From assembly GCA_017607445.1 (NCBI GenBank), contig JAEVHH010000002.1:1612001-1676000 (forward strand): a stretch of 64,000 nucleotides of DNA. The letters are read 5' to 3'. Numbering within the stretch: position 1 is the first letter of the stretch; the number at the start of each line of letters is the position of its first letter. The position numbers and the translations under genes are program-made. The notes under the pieces are model-generated. The model saw only the letters and a list, made by a program, of their open reading frames with translations. It did no database searches and was not told the DNA's origin. Origin of the DNA: Histoplasma ohiense. Lineage: Eukaryota; Ascomycota; Eurotiomycetes; Onygenales; Ajellomycetaceae. Below, piece after piece: positions 58,569 through 64,000 of the stretch.

Positions 58569-61500
58569 ATAACAGGTACTGCGCATTGAATCCGAAGCCT
58601 CCGTTCGTTTGTGATTGGGCTCTCAGTAAAACCACATTTTTTATGCCAGGGATTTATGGCCTATTGACCGTGTGAGTAGATTCATGTTGTTGAAGCAAAG
58701 TTCAACAAGAAATAAATATTCAATGCGACATAAATATGCCCTGCTTTATTTTTACCTACCACCATGGGGTTCCGCGACTACGGACGAGTTGTACTGTACT
58801 CAGCATACAGGCATAATTGAAGAGGTTTATCCTGAGGTGCCTCACTAGAGCAATGAAACGATATCCGTAGAAGTGTGTGTTCTGGTTTCAAGATGTGCCT
58901 CAAAACATTTGCAAACATGAGACGCAAACCAATTGTCCGTTCAGAATATGTGGGCAGGATGCTTTCTTGGCTCTACTTGTTGGGGGATCGCGTGCTCGGA
59001 AAGATGCTTCCGTGGGAAGACTGCTAACACAGGGAAACCGAAGCTCCACGGGAGTTGGATGCCTGGTCAACTCAAGGGTCTTTTTGGGGTTCTGCGCTGG
59101 TGGTTTGAGAAATGCATTCGAGACCTTTATCAGATCATAAACTTCCCAGCCATTTTTCTGCTCCAAATAACCTGGGCTGAGCTTCTAAAATTGTGACGAA
59201 ATGTCTTGTCTTGCATGTGGGATTTGCTCCCGATTGGTAAGTCTCAGCGTGCTCATTGGCTTGGCCGCTAAGTTGGCAGGGGCAAACCAAGAGTTGAGAA
59301 TGTCGAAGATATGATCACATTCGCATAATAGTTCGAAATTTCGAATTCTCTTAGCCCACGATTAGCCGACCAGGATGGCGAAAACGCTGCGATGGGTCTA
59401 TCAACCAGACTTAATTGGTTGGGTGATGCTGGCCATATTTCACCTTGAGTGTTTCGTCAAGTCAACTCCTCAGTTTATTCATGAATAGGCTCTTTTCGCG
59501 TCAGGGTAAAGTGCCAGAAGAGCTGTCCGAACCAATATGATATATGATAGATACTATCAGTGCCCAAAAGAGGGGACAAAGTCGTCATGTCATGATGCCT
59601 CAATCACAATGAGTGCCAAAAATTTATCTGCATATCCCATATTGAAGCTATACGATCTGCCCGCTTGGCATTTTATGCCAGGGACACGATGCTAGTTGGC
59701 TTTCCTACTACCCTACCTTCACGTGGATTCCCTTGTTCTTGCTTGTGAATAAAATAGTCTGAAAACGACTCCTCGCAATGTTGGGAGTGCATTTTGATCG
59801 CACGGATTGCAGAAAATCACCAGATAACAAGGACGTGGTCCTGTGCGAGCAAGGGATGTGCGACCGGACGGTTTATTGAGAGCTGGTAGAGAAGTGAAGT
59901 GATGGCTGAAATGTTTCCAGAAAAAAAAGAGCACCAGGAGACTTGTTTTTAACCTGTTTCGGATGGTGCCTGTTTCCGTGGGCAGCGGCCTCCACGGTTG
60001 GGAAAGTCGACCGCGAATAATTTCCGTCAATTACCCGTTTCCTCTCCTTCTCGGACCATATTTTCGATCATCGGAATGTAAGCCGGATGAGGGAAATATG
60101 ACATGCTAGATGCAAAGCTGCCCGGGAAGCATCGGGGATCCGATAGGTAAGCTGTCATCCCCCTGACACTCTACCCATCTGGGGAATGATTTTCGCAGCC
60201 GAGACAGGCTGGAAGCAAATAATTGAGACTAGTGAGCATCGGCAGACACTGCACATCCGTTAGCTAACGGTCGATTGTAGAGTGGCTCAGGTACGCCATG
60301 TGAAGTCCAAAGGCTAAACGAGCAGTCTGGAGAGAGGGACAAAGACAAAGGAACAAGAATAACACTGGAACATTTCACCAGACGTTCGGAAGGCACTCTG
60401 TAACAAGTTTTTATACTCCGTAGATCAATCAGTTAGGGTTATTTGTGTCACATGACTGTGGTCCCTGCAAACCGGCTTGCAAATTTTGGAGCTATCCACC
60501 AGCCTCCATAGCTTCGAGCTGTTGAGCATTTAGTCTGGGATTACTATCATTGTACGGAGTAGTTCCTGAACCCAAAAACCGGTCTTCCAAGGATTGATCT
60601 TGGCTGCCGGGGGATTTTTCGCGGGTGACTTGAGCGTGCACATGGAGACATGATACAAAGCTAAACACGATTGAACAGAACAGGTTTATTTCATTTAGTT
60701 AACAACGCTGATGGTTATTAATACTCTGTATGTACTGTACATGTACTACGGCGTAGGCACATTTCACATACAATAGTCAGCTTTAGGGGTAGTAAATATG
60801 TTATTCCGCAGTGAGTATGACACATCTCAATAGCAAAGAAAGAGGGAATGCAGCATCTGCTCATAAATTTCGAGAAATCGCAGAACAGTTCCAACATTAC
60901 GAGAACGGCTAGACAGAGCTAACTGTACGTGTGCTGTGCGGCAGTCCTGTACATGCTCGTACATGCATATTGATGTACAGTACACGTTTTCGTCTGAGAC
61001 CACCTATTTTTATATCACTTCCTTTCACCCAACATAATGCTTGCCGCTTACGGAATTCTCAGGAGGATTTGAACGGCGCTGCGCGCCACACAATGTTCAC
61101 GGGATTGGGACTGGCTAAGCCAGCAATGATCTCTCGGTTGGATCATCGGAGTTGGCTGTCAATTCAGAGGGCGAAAAAAGCATGCAGTTCCCTGCAAACG
61201 GTCCCTTGTACGTGTGTATGACATGGGTGTCTGTCAATCATCTGAATCCAGTGCTCCTAACTATATCCCCGAACCATGTCGTCAAGCACGAGCCAAACAT
61301 TGAGCGGGGTAGATAGTGCTGAGTCGGTGGACCCAGCTCATTGCAAGGGACTTCTAGCTATTCTTGCAGAGTCAGCCACTATAAGCTTCCCGAGAGAACG
61401 ACTTGTGCCCGATTTTTTTCGCTTTTTGTTTCTTCTCTTCTTCTCCCAACGACACACACTCGTAAGTCTTAGGCAAACGCTTTGATGCCCTACGGCTTGA

Positions 61501-61901
61501 CGTTCATATTCAGCGAATTCTACAAAAAACCTATCTTATCCAAGCATATCCTATCTGCGAACGTTGTTGGGAACGGAGCATCTAGCATCTTATTTCCAAT
61601 TCAGAGCACTCCGTTGAGCTCCTTCAATCGAAGTTTTGACTCGAGGAAATAAATTCCTTCTGATACCAGTTTTCTCCTCTGCCATATATATTAAGATACA
61701 TGAATTGATATTTTTATCCGCCTATCTGTTTTACTTATTCTCGTCCGCACCCACTACCGCTCTCTGCACCAATTAGTATATTCAATATCGGATTCGAAAC
61801 TCCTCTCTCTCTGAGGCGACTCCAATATTTTGAGCGTACGGAGACCATGACGCAAGTCGGCCACTATCATCTTTAATTTCAGAGTCGCAAGAAGAGCTGC
61901 T
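58569..61901. other. Large gap, mostly gene-free
   Basis: I see no recognisable gene in 3.3 kb. TACTCCGTA or TACGGAGTA words lie at 60414-60422 and 60553-60561, and TACTGTACA-type words at 60733-60741 and 60974-60982. An ATG frame at 61276-61461 ending at a GTAAGT donor is listed separately. Confidence 0.5.
61276..61461 (+). other. Possible orphan exon with canonical donor
   Basis: An ATG in a fair context opens 62 codons that end at a GTAAGT donor; the translated piece starts MSSSTSQTLSG and contains an FFRFLFLLFF stretch. I could not find a partner exon before the membrane-protein gene that begins at 61902, so it may be the first exon of a lost gene, a leader exon, or chance. Confidence 0.2.
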
Positions 61902-63182
61902 ATGCGCGGGTATCTCCCGCTCACAAAACGAAGCGATGATGTGGGCCGCCCTGACAATAACCCGGATGCCCTGGTCCTCGAAGGTTGGGCCCAGGGCTTC
62001 ATGGTTGGGACCCTGGTGTTTATGGCTGCTATCACCGTCGCGAACATGCGTCGTCGAGCGCTTCTACATAAGTTGATTTTAGCTGAGGTCTGTTACCCTT
62101 TTTTTTTTTTTTCATTTCCCGAGCTCCCGGGTTGTCGTGTATCGCCGTGACTGACAAAATTGTTCTTGATAGTTAATTCTCGGCATGGGACACGGCACAT
62201 GGCTCTTTGCCCATGAACCGGTATATGGCTGGTACCTCTCCACGACTGCAATTGGGCTTAATATTTCGTGGAGTCTTCACAACGTAATCGCCTGGCTCAA
62301 AAACCGACCGTTCCTTAGCAAGAATGTCAGCAGATTCTATATCGGCACTGTCATTCTTGTACAGCCGTATTGGATCCTCGAAATTTATGCCAACTTCACA
62401 TATTTCAACCGTATTAATGACTTATTCCTGAAGACAAGGCCATTTGAAACGCTTTGCCGGTGAGCTTCCGCTGCATTATATTACTTCCCTCCCATCCTAT
62501 CTTTATATGCGATCCGTGCAATAGCCCACGAGAACGAGGGGCTGACTTAGTTTCTAGAGATCCCTGGTGGATATACACCACGTGCAACCTCTTCTATGTC
62601 ATAAAATCCGAGTACGGTTTTACCTACCTTGAGCTCGTTCGCAACAGCCCTCGTTTCGGCGTGATGCTAGCCTCCATGTGTCTCTCAATCATATTTCTTA
62701 TTATCGATCTTCTCTCCGTCCTCCACGTTTTTCAGGGCGCCTTGCCCACAGGCGTTAATCCGTTTTGGAAGGTTAGTTTCAAAAATTTCCTGCGAATCCA
62801 AAGTTAAGTCACTGAAGGAAAAGAAGAAGGACAAAAGACCACTACTAATAGCACTGCATCAATGTAGCTTTCCTTTGTGTTTAAATGTCTCTGCGATACC
62901 GTTATTCTCGATGATTTCAAAACTGCCCTCGACCGACTTCGTGATTATTGGTTGCTCAAAAACGGTGCAATTGACCAATTCAGCTTCCCTCAAGATAGGC
63001 AAACTCCGCGATCATCCTCTCAACAGAGAGGGGCGCGCTTCGGCGGCAACCATCCCAGCGTCAAGAGGCCTGATGCCACTGCACATGGGGAAAGTAGTGT
63101 CCGTTATCAATTACAACATAGTAGGAACTATAGCAATTCGACGACCAGGGTCAAGAATGCTTTCCAAGAAGAAGAAGTATGA
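61902..63182 (+). CDS. Multi-pass integral membrane protein of unknown function
   Basis: Four exons, 61902-62087, 62173-62459, 62558-62771 and 62868-63182, give 333 residues. All junctions are GT-AG and in phase (for example AE-LILGMGHGTW and CR-DPWWIYTTCN). About six hydrophobic spans are visible: near residues 27-48, 58-78, 85-110, 120-145, 162-180 and 190-215; the last 100 residues are hydrophilic and end in a Ser/Arg-rich tail. Similar membrane proteins of fungi are annotated only as hypothetical or integral membrane proteins and are sometimes found near metabolite clusters. I do not recognise transporter signatures such as those of the MFS or ABC families. No catalytic residues could be identified. 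Confidence 0.75.
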
Positions 63183-63250
63183 GGGAATGTCAATTAAGGG
63201 AATGTCAATTAAGGGAATTTTTCAAAATATATTAGGTTTCTTTGTTACTC

Positions 63251-63283
<33 letters not shown>

Positions 63284-64000
63284 TCTTTCAATGAATGTCA
63301 CATGATAGCGTAAAAGTACTATACGACAGTCAGTTGAGAAATTGGTCTTGACGGTCCATAATACCTAGCAGGATAACTTAACAACAAACCCCATGGATTG
63401 CTATACGACACATGACGTTTGCATCATGGACTTCTTTCACACACTGCCCATCAAACCAGGGGGTGTTTCATGGGGTAAACGAATCCCAGGAATATTCACT
63501 GTGAGCCATGTCAGGGCTGTTCATTAACAAACTGAATAGGAGATCATGCATAATAGAATTTTGGGAGTATAAGTTTACGTGTGGGTCGATGGGGTCATGC
63601 CTGATATACAATCAACAATGTCAGTCACCTTTACTCGAATATATCACATCACTGTGGTCCAAGTAATGGAATGGTCCCTAATATGGACATTATATTACAA
63701 TAAATTCTTACCCCGAACTAGAACAAGATGCCTTTTGCATAACGAAACATAGTAGCAATCCCAGAAGGTTGGCAAATGGCAAGGCGTGGATGATGGCAAT
63801 AGGTATCTCAGCCATCATGAAATCTCCCATTTTAACGGAGATTGGCAGTCCACAGAACCCGGAAGCGCTCTACAGAGTACAAGTTCACTAATTTATTGTA
63901 TTGCATTGCAATCGTTAAAGGCTATCTTTCTGGGTATTTGGCTCGGGCTCGAGCAGGTACTAGATGTACTCTGGGCCGTTGCGGCGTGTAATTGTTGATT
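63183..64000. other. 3' region and intergenic to window end
   Basis: No gene is supported. A tandem GGGAATGTCAATTAA pair lies at about 63183-63213 and a T30 tract at 63253-63282. The frame at 63786-63998 is not recognisable. Confidence 0.5.
63253..63282. repeat. Poly(T) tract, 30 bases
   Basis: An uninterrupted T run just downstream of the membrane-protein gene, flanked on both sides by the word GAATGTCA. Confidence 0.9.

Noticed and set aside
58877..59196. Three overlapping 87-88 codon frames after the C2H2 gene
   Set aside because: Same stretch in three frames, none with a known motif.
1..64000. tRNA genes and CRISPR-like arrays
   Set aside because: I looked for B-box-like GGTTCGAATCC patterns and for spaced direct repeats and found none convincing; a covariance-model scan would be decisive for tRNA.

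Overview
This is a nuclear segment of a filamentous ascomycete. Genes are split by short GT-AG introns (about 43-125 bases, with a few longer ones in the ADP/ATP carrier), promoters hold pyrimidine-rich leaders and microsatellites, and the gene repertoire (Kri1, Efg1, Sea4/Mio, Stb3, PAS kinase, Sip3, DUF3468-type regulators) is that of Eurotiomycetes. The long AT-rich gaps and scattered TACGGAGTA words make Onygenales (the order of Histoplasma, Blastomyces and the dermatophytes) my best guess; the species cannot be fixed from the sequence alone. I joined exons by hand, and for every multi-exon model that starts and ends in the window the joined length is an exact multiple of three.

Region 1 (1-45 kb) is a housekeeping block: SIP3-like BAR-PH protein (-, runs off the left edge), KRI1 (+), ADP/ATP carrier (+), a proline-rich orphan with a G-rich hexamer repeat (+), STB3 (-), tRNA 2'-phosphotransferase TPT1 (-), SEA4/Mio (-), rRNA factor EFG1 (+), an F-box/LRR protein ending in a CaaX box (-), a PAS-domain kinase (-), a TBC1D5-type Rab GAP (-), a protein with clathrin-adaptor-type WG[DE]F motifs (+), a Yippee-like protein (+) and a three-KH RNA-binding protein (+). 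Several pairs are divergent and share promoters of about 450-530 bases (SIP3/KRI1, SEA4/EFG1, TBC/WG[DE]F protein). Functionally it mixes ribosome biogenesis and nutrient signalling (KRI1, EFG1, STB3, SEA4, PAS kinase) with membrane traffic and ubiquitin-ligase functions.

Region 2 (47.4-63.2 kb) looks accessory. It holds an NAD(P)-dependent ketoreductase, a flavin amine oxidase of the fructosyl-amine/sarcosine oxidase family, an EasF/FsqC-type SAM N-methyltransferase converging on that oxidase, two divergently transcribed regulators (a DUF3468 protein without a visible zinc cluster and a C2H2 protein that seems to need a GC-AG intron) and a multi-pass membrane protein. An N-methyltransferase beside an N-methyl-amine oxidase is the chemical pair known from isoquinoline-type (fumisoquin) biosynthesis. 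No NRPS, PKS or prenyltransferase core is visible, so this is either a small coreless pathway or the edge of a cluster extending past the right end.

I found no convincing tRNA, rRNA, CRISPR or intact transposon. About half of the window is intergenic; the 39.4-43.5 kb and 58.6-61.9 kb gaps are the largest and contain AT-rich, poly(T)-bearing sequence that may be decayed repeat.
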